DNA of 64,000 nucleotides, from positions 81,340,474 to 81,404,473 of the forward strand of contig CP154956.1 of assembly GCA_039621445.1 (NCBI GenBank), given 5' to 3'. Shown here piece by piece: positions 11,941 through 22,790 of this stretch (positions are counted from its first letter, which is position 1; the number at the start of each line of letters is the position of its first letter). The notes under the pieces were generated by a model that was given only the letters and a program-made list of their open reading frames with translations, did not search any database and was not told where the DNA came from. The DNA is from Euglena gracilis. Taxonomy: Eukaryota; Euglenida; Euglenophyceae; Euglenales. The translations under genes and the position numbers were made by a program.

Positions 11941-12118
11941 TGCCGGTGCGGTGGTATGGCCCGGCCCGGCTCGAAAGGCCAGCGAGGAGCTCCAAAGCAG
12001 TGACCTCCGGTCATGGGAGTGGCACCCATTGCAGCTCGTTGACCCCCATGTCAACGGCACTTTTCTGGTTCATGACCCCGCTCTTTGCTTTGAAGCGCTG
12101 TGACGTTGGAACACCCAG
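11941..12118 (+). CDS. Possible exon, frame uncertain
   Basis: GC-rich sequence ends at a strong donor (ACACCCAG before GTGAGAGTGG). One frame reads DLRSWEWHPLQLVDPHV and NGTFLVHDPALCFEAL (with an NGT glycosylation site) but stops at 12101, before the donor. A second frame stays open to the donor and reads FWFMTPLFALKRCDVG. The start is not defined. It may belong to the membrane-protein gene whose last exon is 14012-14274. Confidence 0.35.
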
Positions 12119-12509
12119 GTGAGAGTGGTTCTGCAATAAAGAGGCATCCTGATACACCTGGATGAATGCGTATTATGGCCTTAGAAACAACAGATGCTGA
12201 TTGCATCTTAAAGGTTGCAAACTAGATGGACACATAGCAACTGCGCTCTCATGATGGCAGGTCCCTTGACGTTGTCAACCATCTGCACCAGAGTTTTTCC
12301 ACACAATCAGGATTGTAAATCCGCTTTCTGTGCATCTGAGAAAAAATAAGAGAGAAATATCACGTTTGCACCTGCTGCATTGATGTGCCGAATAATTTTG
12401 TGCCATTTTTCCTGCTGCCACGTCAGCCCAAGAGAGCTTAAATTGTTGGAGCTTTCCACAATGCCTCCAGATTCCTTTTGCTAAAGCCTAAAGGCCACCC
12501 CCCAAAAAA

Positions 12510-12870
12510 CTGTGTTTGCAAGGCATATGCATACAGTAATTAAAGTGCAGAGATCTTCCATAACGTCTTTGATGAAGAGCATTTGGACCTTCAGCAGCTG
12601 TGTGTGGGTGGTGATGAGCTGTGCAAGCTTCAGAATTTTTTCACTGTCGGTCAGATCCTCAGCTCGCTCACCATGTTGGTGTATCCCTTATCTTCACGAA
12701 GCCATTGTCCAGCAGCCACCATGTACGAGGCAGAGTCGTGGAGGAAATAATGCACGTCATGTGGTTTCACACAAAAACTCACGAAGCACCAAATGCCAGA
12801 AAATTGCTTTGGAAAAGATATAAAACATACGGAGTCAAGCAAATCACTCACAGTGTTGCCGTTCACGGCC
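12510..12870 (-). pseudogene. Degenerate hAT-like transposase fragment (tentative)
   Basis: On the - strand, HYFLHDSASYMVAAGQWL followed by LREDKGYTNMV resembles the 'D-x-A-x-Y-M...AG...L' block that precedes the Cys-His segment in hAT/DUF659 transposases. After a frameshift near 12660 the frame continues as EDLTDSEKILKLAQLI and LLKVQMLFIKDVMEDL, a helical stretch. No zinc finger or C-terminal dimerisation block is visible. Identification rests on one short motif. Confidence 0.35.
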
Positions 12871-12899
12871 TTCAGGAATTCCAGTTAGAGACTGAAAGA

Positions 12900-13930
12900 T
12901 TGAACGTCAATTGGATCACCCTCTTCTGATCACAATCCTCTTCAACGCTTTGCATGGATGCTTTTCACGAATGTCTTTCCTTCCCCCCTTCCAACTTGGT
13001 GACCTAAACAGTGCTGCTTGATTACTACAGTGTTGGCTCCAAACCACTTTGCACAAAGAGTGCAATACACCTGGAGCAACAAAGCAAAACAACGGATGGC
13101 AAGCAAGAGACAAACTCGGCGCTCTTTGTCCCCGAAAACATCAACAATTTGTCCAAATCCTTGAGCTTTGGCCCAAATTGCCCATTCATAAGTATTCCGT
13201 TGGGCAACATGGCATCCAGGGCCAGGCATGGGATTACAGTTCAAGTTGCGGAGAAAAAAATGGATGCATACCGACCAACAAAGGTGGCCTTGTGGTGCTG
13301 TCCTCCAACATCTTCCAATGTCCGCAAAAGTTTTTCTTGCAGAGAATTTTTCCCACTTTAGGACAGCAAGAACGCTACCCACATAAATGTGAAGTGCACT
13401 TCATCCAGGGACTTCGTCCCACCCAAGTTTTGTTCCTGACACGGGATAATGTCCCCTTGCACACCCCCCCCCCCCGTCCTCATTTCGACAACCATTGGGG
13501 AAAATATCTCAAAAAGGTTTGTCTTCTTGTTCTTTTGCAATGAGCACGCGTCGTTTCTACACATCTTTGTCCAGATCTCTCAGCCAAAAGCCATGGTCCA
13601 AGCTGGTTTCGCAATCATGGTTGCTTGGTTGTGGTGCAAGAAGGTAAGCAATGGCGACAGGAGCAAGAGCAGGAAAATCACATAGACGTGCTTTCACCAC
13701 GCCACACGACCCGCAGTCGTTGAACGCTTTGGATGGGGCGAGGTAAGACAGCATAACGATCCCATTGTGACCAAAACACCCCTTGGCTTAATTTGTTTCC
13801 AATAGAGATCCAAAATTGCGGTCTAATTTTATTTTTTAAAAAAATTATGGACCCCCACCCATAAGTCAAAAAAAAATGGCCCAAAATGACCCAAAAGCCT
13901 AAAATGGCCTAATATGGAGGGATTTTGGGG
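12900..13930. other. No supported gene
   Basis: Several 60-165 codon frames exist on both strands, but none shows a family signature. Short phrases on the - strand (such as KSLDEVHFTFMWVAF) may be further decayed transposase. Confidence 0.3.
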
Positions 13931-14011
13931 CTTGACTAGGTGCCTGGTTGGTTCCCAGGGGGGTATGACTTGACACTCGAGGGGGCCCCTTTTCCCCCGC
14001 CCGCCGCCCAG

Positions 14012-14274
14012 CCGGGCCGGCCGTCGCCCACTGGGTCACCCGCGGCGGCCCCGCCCCACCGCCCCCGGCCGACGCCCCCGCCACTGTGGCCCAACGGTGG
14101 AAGGCCCGCGTGCCCCTCGTGCTGGCCGGGGGCTGCCTCACGACGCTGGGCCTCGTGGCCCTCATCGTGTGGCGCGGCCGGCGGACGCAGGCCCACTACT
14201 TCCGGGCCGGCGCCGGCGATGCCGGCGACGGGGACGACGCGGAGCTGGCAAGCGGCAAACCTGCCGAAGACTAG
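14012..14274 (+). CDS. Last exon of a type I membrane protein
   Basis: A pyrimidine-rich acceptor (TTTCCCCCGCCCGCCGCCCAG ends at 14011) opens 263 bases ending in TAG. The peptide has a Pro-rich juxtamembrane stretch (GGPAPPPPADAPATVAQR). A single helix of about 21 residues follows (VPLVLAGGCLTTLGLVAL, then IVW), then a stop-transfer RGRR and an acidic cytoplasmic tail of about 35 residues ending GKPAED. The order helix, basic residues, short tail is that of a type I plasma- or endomembrane protein. The ectodomain is presumably encoded by some of the + strand exons upstream. The incoming phase is 1. No family could be assigned. Confidence 0.7.
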
Positions 14275-14531
14275 CCTTCGCCGCGTCCATCTGTGTTGTA
14301 ATGCCAACCCTTCTGTCCACGGTGGCGCGCAATCATTTTCCCGAGGATTCCTGCCGCTGCATTCTGATTCTGATTCTGCGATCTGATACATGCAGAGTCA
14401 AGATCTTACTTAACTTCTTTCTTGCAACGTTTTTTTGTGTGTAAAACATTCAGTTTTCGCAGGAGCATTTCGGAAGAGCACGAACCTCACACGTGAATTT
14501 TTAACAGTTGACCCCAATGCAACCCCTAAAT

Positions 14532-14550
14532 AATAAACTCCCCAAATAAA
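14532..14550 (+). promoter_or_regulatory. Two AATAAA polyadenylation-like signals
   Basis: AATAAA occurs at 14532 and 14545, about 260 bases after the stop of the membrane-protein gene. The position suits a 3' UTR signal. Whether this organism uses AATAAA is unknown. Confidence 0.35.
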
Positions 14551-15194
14551 TTTACCTTTTTCAATGTGTCGCCTTTGGGGAAAAGCTTCTAAAACCCTCC
14601 AACCAATTCTCCTCTCCGGTGCCCGATGTCTGCTACCAACCCCCAGCAAATTTATGTGTTCATAACCCAAAGGTTGTTTCAACACCATCCACATTCTGAT
14701 TACGAAGGTGTTGGTTACAGGAAGCGGCGTGGAGCTGCATGGTGAGAGGCGTTACCTCTCACCGTGGTGCCATCTCACAGGAATGCCGGATGGAATGCCA
14801 CGCTGGATTCATTGCAGCTTGGCAGGCACACCCATTGGAAAGCACTGTGCTCGACGCAGGCGGAAGGCACCACCTCTGGGTCGGTACTGGTAACTCTCCT
14901 TCTTCAAAGTTCATTTGAAAACCCAGATGATTTACCACGTGGGTGGGCGGCAGGGTTGATTATTTCACGTGAATTTTGAACGCTGGTTTCAACAGATCTT
15001 TGACGACCGTGTTCGGGTAATCTTGTGTTGTTTTTTTTGGTGGGGGTAGCAGCAAAATGTCGGCCATGTCGTCCCCGGCGTTCCCCCGGCGTTCTCAAGC
15101 TTCCCCGGGGATTGCCTGCACGGTGTAAACCACCTGCAGCCGACACATCCCGACCTCGGCTCTGTCTCCCGGCTCTGTCTCTGCTACCCCCCAG
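14551..15194. other. No supported gene
   Basis: The stretch contains a small hairpin at about 14741-14770 (GGTGAGAGGCG / TACCTCTCACC). Open frames are short and of low credibility. Confidence 0.35.
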
Positions 15195-15351
15195 GGCCAT
15201 GTGATGGCCATCCGCCGGGTCGGCCTGCGGTGGAGGGCCCCCGGGCGACACGCCCCGCGGCAGCCAACCCCGGCCCCGACCCCCGTCCACCCCGCCGCAA
15301 AGGCCCCCGACCCAGCCCAGAGGAAGGCGAGGAAGTGGCGGCCGCTTGCAG
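15195..15351 (+). CDS. Putative exon, Pro/Arg-rich, frame uncertain
   Basis: The acceptor CTGCTACCCCCCAG and a donor (CTTGCAG before GTGTTTG) bound 157 GC-rich bases. One frame gives CDGHPPGRPAVEGPR and PRPSPEEGEEVAAAC, and another gives MAIRRVGLRWRAPGR and RKARKWRPLA. Both are disordered-type sequence. It may be a 5' exon of the Schlafen-like gene or the end of another gene. Confidence 0.35.
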
Positions 15352-15359
15352 GTGTTTGG

Positions 15360-16490
15360 GGGGGGGGACCTTCGGCTGGGCCTCTTTCCAGTGCTCCCGG
15401 CGGTGGTGGGGCTCGTTGGGCCAAAATGGAGGTCCGTGCGTCAGGCAAACGAGCCGACAGGAACGAGTCCATTCCCACTTCCGACATGCTCAGCTGTGTC
15501 CTTTTGGTTCTCTTCTTTCGACAGTGTGTCGAGTCCGACGCCTTAGACCTAAGACCGGAGGGCCCCCTTTTCAGTACGCTTAAATTGCCACTGCTCTTGT
15601 TGTGCCTGAGAAGAGTGAGGCATGACCCCACCCAAAATAATGCATTAACCCCTTGCCTCCGATTTCGAATACATCCCCTGCAACCCTCCAGTTAAACAAA
15701 TCAAGGAATGTTGAAGCAAACATATTTGTAGTTCATTTGGTGAAAGACGCAGACCAATGAAATTGGGCAAGTTCTAACGTCAAATGCTGTCTTTTTGTGA
15801 AAATTAAGCAAATGAACACATTTTTTTGTATTTTTGAAGGCATATTTTTTATTTTTTAAAGGTTTTCTAAGGCATTTGTAATGTTTTGCGTTTTTTAAGG
15901 CATTTCTATATTTTAAAGGTGTCTTTTTTCCAAGGGAAGTCCAAGGACCATCCCGGCATCGAATGGGGTCCGAGGTCAAAAAAAAATCGAATGGGCTCCG
16001 ATATCAAAAATGGGTTTTCAAGTCGAAAAACTCATTTTTTTTGATTGGACAATGTTCCACCGATGCCAGAAATTGTTTTTGCTGAGATTTTCTATTTCAT
16101 TTTCAGCTCGAATTTCGAGAATTTATCCAATTATTAGTTACTAATTATAATTTAATTTACCAGATTATTTAGGTATTTTCAGTAATTTTTGAGGTTTTTT
16201 AAAAGTTATTTTGGACAAAACTTTTAAGGTGTTTTTTTTGTTGTTTTTTTTTTTTTTTTCACGTTTTGTGAAAAAAAACGCCTTTTCATTTTTTCCCAGT
16301 TTTTGGGCGCCTTAAAAAATACCTTGCACAATTACCCCAAGAATATCATTTGCGTGCTTTTATTTTGGAACCAGCAACTCCAAGAATTGCATGAAAAACT
16401 TCTGTATGAAATAGGATTTTTGTGCTGATACACAGTTTTGTTTTCCCCTCAAGGGGACACCCCCTCCCGTCTCCTGTATAGAACAGTGGT
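15360..16490. other. AT-rich, no supported gene
   Basis: From about 15700 the sequence is AT-rich with several T-runs, including a TTTTTAAGG-type repeat at 15820-15920. No exon-like GC island is present. Confidence 0.5.
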
Positions 16491-16499
16491 GTTTTAAGT

Positions 16500-16720
16500 C
16501 TTGGACCCCCTCCCCCCTAGGGGGGGGGGGCAGGGGCTGGTGGGTATATCTTTTTCGGCACCGAAATTTTTGAAAAGGGTGCTATTTTTAGCATTGTAGC
16601 CATTTTCGGGCAAAAGTGGGTGGGTCCCCCGGACCCCCCCCCTCCCCCGGGGCCCCACCCCGGGGGGTGGGTGGGTGGGTGCCGACCCCCCGCCCCCTCC
16701 CCCCCCGGTCTTAAAAACCC
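16500..16720. mobile_element. G/C-run hairpin element, copy A
   Basis: C- and G-run ends with GGGTGGGTGGGTGC text flank a core with GGGTATATCTTTTTCGG, CACCGAAA and GCTATTTTTAGCATTG. The core is the reverse complement of the core at 63790-63870 and matches 42530-42590 (ATGCTAAAA..GCAC, GGCGCC hairpin, ATATATCCCACC). Confidence 0.65.
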
Positions 16721-16984
16721 CCCTTGTACAAAGCAACAACCACCCCCCCATCGGGAGGTTATTTTGTCGCCAAGGCTCCCCCGCAAGGGTTAGCCCCCGA
16801 GGACGCCCGCACTGGCCCACGCCGCCTCCATCGATGCTCCCAAATTGGGCCCTCCCCCCAACGCTTCGCGTGCGGCCCCAGTCCTCCGCCGCATCGCCAG
16901 TCCAGCGTCTCAGCCGGGCCTCTTTTTACCTTGGCAGACCCCCACAGGGAGGGGGGTCCAAGGCCGCCGCCCCTATGAACAATG

Positions 16985-17145
16985 TTCACTTCACGTTCAT
17001 TTCATGACATGAAGTGAACATGTCGCTTCATGTCATGAAGTGACATGACACTTCATGTGATGTCCTGAAGTGACATGACATGTCACATGTCACGAAGTGA
17101 CATGTGACATCACATGTCACTTCGTGACGTGTGATGAACCCACCC
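16985..17145. repeat. Palindromic ATGTCACTTCATGACAT tandem array
   Basis: About ten 8-12 bp blocks of TGACATGAAGTGACATG alternate in sense and antisense, including perfect dyads such as CATGTCACATGTGACATG-type pairs near 17080-17110. The array lies between GC-rich sequence with no firm exon. Confidence 0.8.
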
Positions 17146-17369
17146 GTCACGTGGCCTGGACGTGTCCACATCCAGGCCAAGTGGGACCTGGCGTGGGACC
17201 CAGGTCGCACGCCAGGGGCCTGGGTATGGGTTCCGGCACAAAGCTCCGGAAACTTTTGGTAAAATGATTTCAGATGACCCGATTTTTTGAGGGGGTTCCG
17301 TCTGGGCAGGGGTCCTGCTCCCTGGGTCGCCGCCTCCCCTGGGGGGGGGGGGGCTTTAAATGAAGCCTG

Positions 17370-17464
17370 GGCGCAGCAGTCCGCGGTGGTCCCGGAGTGC
17401 TATGCTGGTGAAGCGCTGGACGTCGGCCGGGGCAGGGGCTTTAGTGGCGCAAGACTGAGTCTGA
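17370..17464 (+). CDS. Probable N-terminal exon of the Schlafen-like gene
   Basis: The frame reads SAVVPECYAGEALDVGR, then GRGFSGARLSL, and ends in phase 1 at a perfect donor (CTGA before GTGAGTAA). 'Y-x-G-E-x-L' followed by basic/Ser residues recalls the opening strand of AlbA_2 domains, where a GE-L-x motif precedes a conserved Glu. The next exon (17851) joins in phase. The acceptor is either of two AGs at 17378-17383. Confidence 0.5.
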
Positions 17465-17850
17465 GTGAGTAACTCGTTTGGGCGGGGGGGGGGGGGGGGG
17501 GAACCGAGGGGGGATGTCAGCCAGTGGTGGCCAACAGTGCGCCATTGGTTATTGTTTTGGCTCTGGTGGCGGGGTGACCGACCCACCTCCCCCAGGGAAG
17601 GCAGTCATTTTCATATTTAAAACAATTTTCAAAACAATCTTTTGAAAAGCAGGGCTCTTGGAAGTGGAGGTTTCGCAAGTGTTTCTTGAAACGGGGTCGG
17701 AGCAGGCACCCTGGTGGTCTATGGTGGTTTTCCCTCTTTGTCTTGTTCTTTTTTCTGCTTTTTGAAGCAGGTTTTTGCAACAGGTTTTTTTTTTAATTCC
17801 TGAAAGGTGATAAAATGTGGTAAAGAGTCAAATGCACAATTTTTCAACAG

Positions 17851-18014
17851 TTCGATGCAGCGATATGCTCAAGCATCTGCCCCAAAGAGACCAATGCCTC
17901 GCCAATGCTTCCCAAGCCTCAGTGCTCTACCCTGCACTGATGTATTTGGCCGCCCATTCAGGACTCACCTGCAAACACCACATCAGTGGAATCACAAACA
18001 GAAAAAGGAGAAAG
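17851..18014 (+). CDS. Probable exon of the Schlafen-like gene
   Basis: A clear acceptor (TTTTTCAACAG) and donor (GAGAAAG before GTAATTG) bound 164 bases. Entering in phase 1 from 17464, the frame reads CSDMLKHLPQRDQCLANA, then SQASVLYPALMYLAAHSG, with a basic end (NRKRRK), and leaves in phase 0. This is the most protein-like of three open frames, and the phase agreement supports it. No motif of its own is recognised. Confidence 0.5.
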
Positions 18015-18044
18015 GTAATTGTGCCAGTGTATGTATGCAGAGGT

Positions 18045-18178
18045 TATCTTACGTTATGTTCTGCTCTGTTCTGTTATGTTGTGTTGTGTTATGTTACGTT
18101 ACGTTATGTTACGTTATGTTATGTTATGTTATGTTATGTCATGTTATGTTATATTATGTTATGTTAAGATGCAATGTT
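18045..18178. repeat. (TTATG/TTACG)n microsatellite
   Basis: About 25 five-base units, mostly TTATG with TTACG and TTGTG variants, begin some 40 bases after a splice donor. Confidence 0.9.
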
Positions 18179-18714
18179 ATGCTTTTCAGCGTCCCATGTG
18201 CATATATGTTTCATCGTCAACTCCCTTCACCTCCCATCTTCCTTTTTTTGTCAAAAATTGTGTTTGTTTCTGTTGAATTTTTTTTTAAAGGATCGTCCGG
18301 GGTATTGTCCGCGGAACAAATGATGATGTGGATTAATATGCAACTCGACGCTTGGTATTTCGGTCTTTATTTTGTCTGCAGTTTGGTTTCTTGGGACCCC
18401 TGACTGCCTGAGCCCACTATTTTGGTGGGCATGCGTTTTTTTGCCTGCCAAATCTTCCTGGCCCTCCAAGCTCTCTGGGCCCAATGCAGTGCCCAGTTTT
18501 CATCAGTTCGGTGTAATCCAGGTCGTTGGAGTGGGTGCTCCCACCCCAAGCCTGCAGAGTCCCAGAACCCCAGCAGCGATGGGGGCTGGGTTGGGGATGT
18601 CCACCCCACTGCCGCCGCCGCCGCCACTGCCCATTCTCATTTTCCCATCGGAGCGCCGATTATTTTCCCCTTCGGCCCCATTGGCGCCGAACGGCGTTTT
18701 CCCTTGTGCGTACC

Positions 18715-18962
18715 ATAGTATAGTGTAGTACCGATTAGTGTATATATACCGATATATTATACAATATTATACATTACCGATATACATACATTTATATAGT
18801 GTACATATGCCGATAAATATATATAGTGTATATACCGATTATACATAGCATAGCATAGCATAGTACCGATTAGTGCGTACCATAGTATGGTGGGTGGGGA
18901 TTTCAGCCTGAACCCGGGTTCAGCAGGGGGGCCCCCTTTGAACCCGGTTTCAGGCTGAAATC
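18715..18962. repeat. TATA/CCGATA repeats followed by a 24-bp inverted repeat
   Basis: TAGTATA-, ATATACCGAT- and CATAG-type repeats run to 18895. Then arms at 18899-18922 and 18939-18962 (GATTTCAGCCTGAACCCGG..) form a stem of about 24 bp with one or two mismatches around a G/C-run loop. Confidence 0.8.
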
Positions 18963-19264
18963 TGGGTCAGCCACAATTTGTTTAAAACCGTATTCATAGC
19001 CCGCCAAATGCCTGCCCTGAAATTTGTGGTCATGCCTCACGCAAAATTGAAAAATACGGAAAACACAAAAATTGATAAAAAAAAATGGCGCCGTTGGGAA
19101 AGGGGTCCAACCGCCCCGGCTGTGGGTTGGGTATGACCCCCCCCCCCGAAGCTTTCGAAAACCTTCTCAATACCTTCCCAAAAGCCTCTCGGCCGTTTCC
19201 CACACCCAACCCCGATTCTCCGTCGGAGCAGTGACCCGCCGGAGGGTGGCCCCTGCTCCCCCAG

Positions 19265-19398
19265 CCCCCCGGGCCCACAAGGCCGGCCTCGCCCTGCGCC
19301 CCATGAACGCCTTCGTCAACACCGCAGGCGGCGTCCTGCTCTTCGGGGTGGACGCGGATGGCGCGGCGCGGGGGCTCGTGGTGGACCGGCTGCACCAG
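19265..19398 (+). CDS. Schlafen-like AlbA_2 domain, exon with FVNTAGG motif
   Basis: The exon encodes MNAFVNTAGGVLLFGVD followed by DGAARGLVVDRLHQ and ends at a consensus donor (CACCAG before GTGCGTC). 'x-A-F-x-N-T-x-G-G-x-L-x-F-G-V-x-x-x-G-x-x-x-G' is the hallmark of AlbA_2 / Schlafen core domains (Pfam AlbA_2), which bind nucleic acid and in animal Schlafens contribute to RNA cleavage. The acceptor is CTCCCCCAG at 19263-19264 or an earlier AG at 19230-19231; both need phase 1. A short exon between 18014 and here is therefore missing. Domain identity is firm; function in this organism is not known. Confidence 0.85.
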
Positions 19399-20132
19399 GT
19401 GCGTCGGGTCCCCCAAAGGGAGCCATACATCTGCCTCATATGATCATTAGGAATGTGGGTAGTCGTGGTCAGAGGCGTTGCGTTGTGGGGGAAGGGGAGT
19501 GTTGGTCGGGTCGACCCATGGCCATTTTCGCCATCAATCGTCTTCGAGCGTCGTCAATCATCGTCGTCTTTGCGTCTGAAAATTTTGAACAATGGATTTA
19601 TCGCTATCACTCCGCATATTTCATACCACCCTCTGTTGTTCCCTCCCCTCCGTGCTTGATGTTTTTTCTTTGGGTTTCTCCTGACCCTCCCTGGGGCTGC
19701 CCTAATAATATCCGCCCCAGCTTCAGCATACCCAAATAGTAAAACAATTATCAAAATGGATTTTATGGATAGCCGGTGCAAAAAGGTAGATGCATGCAGA
19801 TTAATTAGCCCCCCAAGAAATTTCAAAGTCGACATTATCGCAAAAGTGCTTTCCCTAAAAACCTGGACCTTCGGGGCACTTTTGGGTTTTATCTCGTCGA
19901 TTTTCGTCATTTTTCGATTTAGGATTCGGATTTGGGGGTATTGTAGTTTTGTGTTTATTCTCTGTCGGATTGCATATTTCGTTCAATAAACATGAACATA
20001 GAACAACCCCCCCCAAAAGCATATTTCAATGGTTCAAATGTTTCGAAAGTCATTTTTTGCACGATGCTTGATCATTGAACAGATCTAAATAAATTGAATC
20101 ATAATATCTAATAAATAATTGTTTTCTCTCAG

Positions 20133-20291
20133 GCCCTCCTCCAGCGAACCGTCGCCAACATCTTTCAGGCGTTCCGTCCTCCTGCCTGGGATGGGGCCCA
20201 GCCCTCATCAGACAGCAAACCAGAGGAGGTCCAAACTCCTGAGAAGTCGAAAAAGGAAAGCCCAAAATCAGTATTTCGAAAGAGAAAAAAT
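20133..20291 (+). CDS. Schlafen-like gene, exon after the GG loop
   Basis: The acceptor GTTTTCTCTCAG and donor AAAAAAT before GTAACAC bound 159 bases, phase 0 at both ends, matching the previous exon. It encodes LLQRTVANIFQAFRPPAW, typical of the helix that follows the loop in AlbA_2 domains, then a charged low-complexity insert (SKPEEVQTPEKSKKES..). The insert makes this domain longer than usual. Confidence 0.75.
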
Positions 20292-20723
20292 GTAACACAT
20301 TCAAAGTAAAATCTAGCTTGTTTCTATTTTTTGGAGGCATTCAAGGGACAAAGACTGAGCAATACTTTGCACCTGGCATTGTAGACTTCAAGTTGACGAA
20401 CTTTTTGCTTTTGTTCTTTTTTCATGCAAAGCTGAGGTTGAGCAGGTTTATTTGCCTGTTCTCAGGAGTGGGCAATGGCTGACTGAACTTCAGGCTGGGG
20501 AGGGGTTTAAGACCAAACACCACCCACAAACCCCCCAAAGATTCGAAAGATGGTGCAAATTTACATTTTCGACACGTTTCACACAATTGAGATGTATTTT
20601 TGGCGTTTTTTCAATCTCATAACGTCGCGATGCGCGTCACAACGTCACACCTTTGTTGGGAGGCCATCTTGGGGCTTTGAGAGCTGACTGGTGGGTGTTT
20701 TTTTTTTTTTTTGTGAATGCCAG

Positions 20724-20987
20724 TCTGTTGTGGCTTCTGTCAACGTGGACCAGCTTTTGCAGGCTATTCAACCCCTCTGTAAAACACCCGGCCTTCCACA
20801 GGCATCCCCCATTGGCACTCCCTGGGCGCATCCCTGCGGCCCGTCCCCCCGGAGGCCTTCGAGGTCGGCTTTTGGCCACTGTATGACCGGGCCACTGGCC
20901 GCCCCACGGGCCGTGTCGTCGTCGCGGTGCTGATCGTCCCCACCGGCCTGGTCCACAACTACATGTGGCGCATTTATGTCCGCGAAG
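20724..20987 (+). CDS. Schlafen-like gene, C-terminal AlbA_2 strands, with apparent frameshift
   Basis: After the acceptor GTGAATGCCAG the phase-0 frame reads VNVDQLLQAIQPLCKTPG. From the C-run at 20806-20810 the homologous text continues in another frame: HSLGASLRPVPPEAFEV, then GFWPLYDRATGRPTGRV, then VVAVLIVPTGLVHNYM and RIYVRE. The second part matches the P-x-P-E-x-x-x-V-x-F/W and V-V-V-x-V pattern at the end of AlbA_2 domains. A single missing C in the run of five would join the two halves, so this is either a sequencing error or an inactivating indel. A separate exon starting at 20802 is the alternative. The donor is GCGAAG before GTGCGCC, phase 1. Confidence 0.75.
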
Positions 20988-21349
20988 GTGCGCCGTTCTC
21001 ATGTCTGAGATTTTTTTTGTCAAAATGGGTGTGCCAGGACACGTATGTGTTTTACGGTGCCCCTTTGTGAGCTTTTCTTAAGGCTTTTCTCATTTTTTTT
21101 TCATTCCATTGCGACTTCCTGGATGTTGAATGGGTGTTGTTCCATTTTTCAAATTTGCTGGATGTGACTGTTTTGCCCTTTTTCTGGCACAGTTGCTTCG
21201 ATTGCATTTCAAATTCTGGATTTCTGGATTTGCCCCTTGCACACGCAAAAGTTGTCCATTCACGATGGGAATCCAGACAGCCTTTCCACAGGCTTCTGCT
21301 TTAGGGCTCGTAGCACCCCCCAGGTGGTTTGACTGCAGTTAGTCCAAAG

Positions 21350-21900
21350 GGCCAGTGGCCAAAAGTGGACAAAAGTGCCCAAAATTGGCCATAATCAGCA
21401 TCAAAAGGTCAAAAGTCGCATAGGAGGGCCAAAAGTGGGCAAAAGCAGTCAAAGGCAACCAAATGGCAGAAGGGGTACCATTGAGGACCTCAAAGGTGAT
21501 GAGGGTGATGCAGGGCGATGCGGGACCCAAAGAGTGGGTGACCCAAGGTGCTTGGGGGGTACCTCTGCCCCCCTCCCGGGGGGGGGGGGAGTCCAGCCAA
21601 ATCATACGAGCGCACCTCCCATTTTGATGGGTTTTCTAGAGAAAATCAACAAAAATTGTGCAGGCAGGGTCCAAATAGAAGCGCACCGGACCTCCGCCTC
21701 CGGCGGCGGCCCGGAACCCCCCCCCAAATACCCCCCCCCCCCCGGTGTGTTATTTGGATTTGGGGGGGTTATTTGAACATGGAAAACCAAAGGGAAACAG
21801 GGGGTGTTATTTGGGGGACGGTGTCATTTGGGGGGTTATGAGCGCACCTGTGCTTCTATTAGGGGGGGGGGGGTTGTTGCTTTTTTCCGGTGGCTTGCAA
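21350..21900. other. Intron with GGCCAAAAGTGG text and G/C runs
   Basis: GGCCAAAAGTGG-type repeat (21350-21470) is followed by G- and C-runs with repeated TTATTTGGG and GAGCGCACCT phrases. Two GAGCGCACCT copies (21609 and 21839) bracket about 230 bases. Confidence 0.5.
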
Positions 21901-21958
21901 AACGGGTGGCTCGTGGACCCCCAGGGTCTTTCCGCCAAAGCCTGGTCTCCCACCGCAG

Positions 21959-22101
21959 GGGAGGCAGACCGCGCGGTGGACCTGCCCGAAGACCTGCAGG
22001 CCCTCAAGACCACCGTGGTTGGCGGGCGCCGCAAGAAGCCCCGCGTCATCGCCGGCGGCCGCAGGGGGCGCTGCAAGGGCACGAGCTGGGGGCAGGGCTT
22101 G
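21959..22101 (+). CDS. Schlafen-like gene, exon downstream of AlbA_2
   Basis: The acceptor GTCTCCCACCGCAG gives a phase-1 entry that agrees with the exon ending at 20987. The peptide is EADRAVDLPEDLQALKT followed by a basic segment (GGRRKKPRVIAGGRRGR). The donor is the GT at 22102 (GGCTTG before GTTGCC), phase 0, which fits the next exon. The basic stretch could be a nuclear or nucleolar localisation or RNA-contact region (inference). Confidence 0.6.
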
Positions 22102-22359
22102 GTTGCCCCCACGACTGGACCCCAGGGGAGGGCGAGACACCCCCTGGGACGCAGGCCAGGCTTCAGGGGCCTGAAGACCCGGGGGGGGGGGCTGCCCCCC
22201 GGGGGCTTCCACACCCTGCTGGGTGGTGGGTGGGGAAGGCCACCCTCCCCCTAGTGTCGGCCGCTGGAAGCAAGGTTCAAACCCCCCGAAGAAGGTTCCA
22301 CCCAGTTCCCGCCTGCTTTTGGTTGAAGCAAAGCGAATTGTCGACTTGATTTTCTTTCC

Positions 22360-22790
22360 CCCAAGCCACCGGAGGGTCCAGCCAAGCCAGCAGCTTTTTT
22401 CCAGCCAAGCCTTTTGCCAGCCCGGACCCCCCTCCTCCCCATAAACGAGTTTATTTATTATTATTTCCACCGCCCTTCGGACGGCTGGACGGTAATTGAT
22501 GGTTTTTACGCTTTCGGGCCAAAAATTGGTCAAAATGTGCAAATTCTGGGTCAAAAGATCGAATTTCATCATAATGGCAGTTTTTTTTGGATATTTTTGC
22601 AGTATTGATCTTTGGCACCCAGTTCGACCCCGGGTTGGGCCCAGCTCCAGCCCGGGCTGGAGCTGGGGGTGGGGAGGGGGGCAGTCAGCTAGCAGCCTCT
22701 TTCCAGCCAGCCCAAATTTTCCAGCCTCTGAGCTGGACCCCCTCCTCCTGATGGTCTTCAAGCAACGCCCAGGTTGGGGGTCGTTTTGGA
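22360..22790. repeat. Dispersed 'CCAGCC...CTGGACCCCC' repeat
   Basis: Pyrimidine-rich phrases such as CAGCCAGCAGCTTTTTTCC and GGCTGGAGCTGGGGG recur at 40545-40620, 41470-41830, 43640-43860, 59200-59460 and 61180-61830. No coding signal. Confidence 0.5.

Noticed and set aside
18372-18728. Long open frames on both strands as an exon of the Schlafen-like gene
   Set aside because: Three frames are open and no splice pair gives the phase needed between 18014 and 19265; left unassigned.
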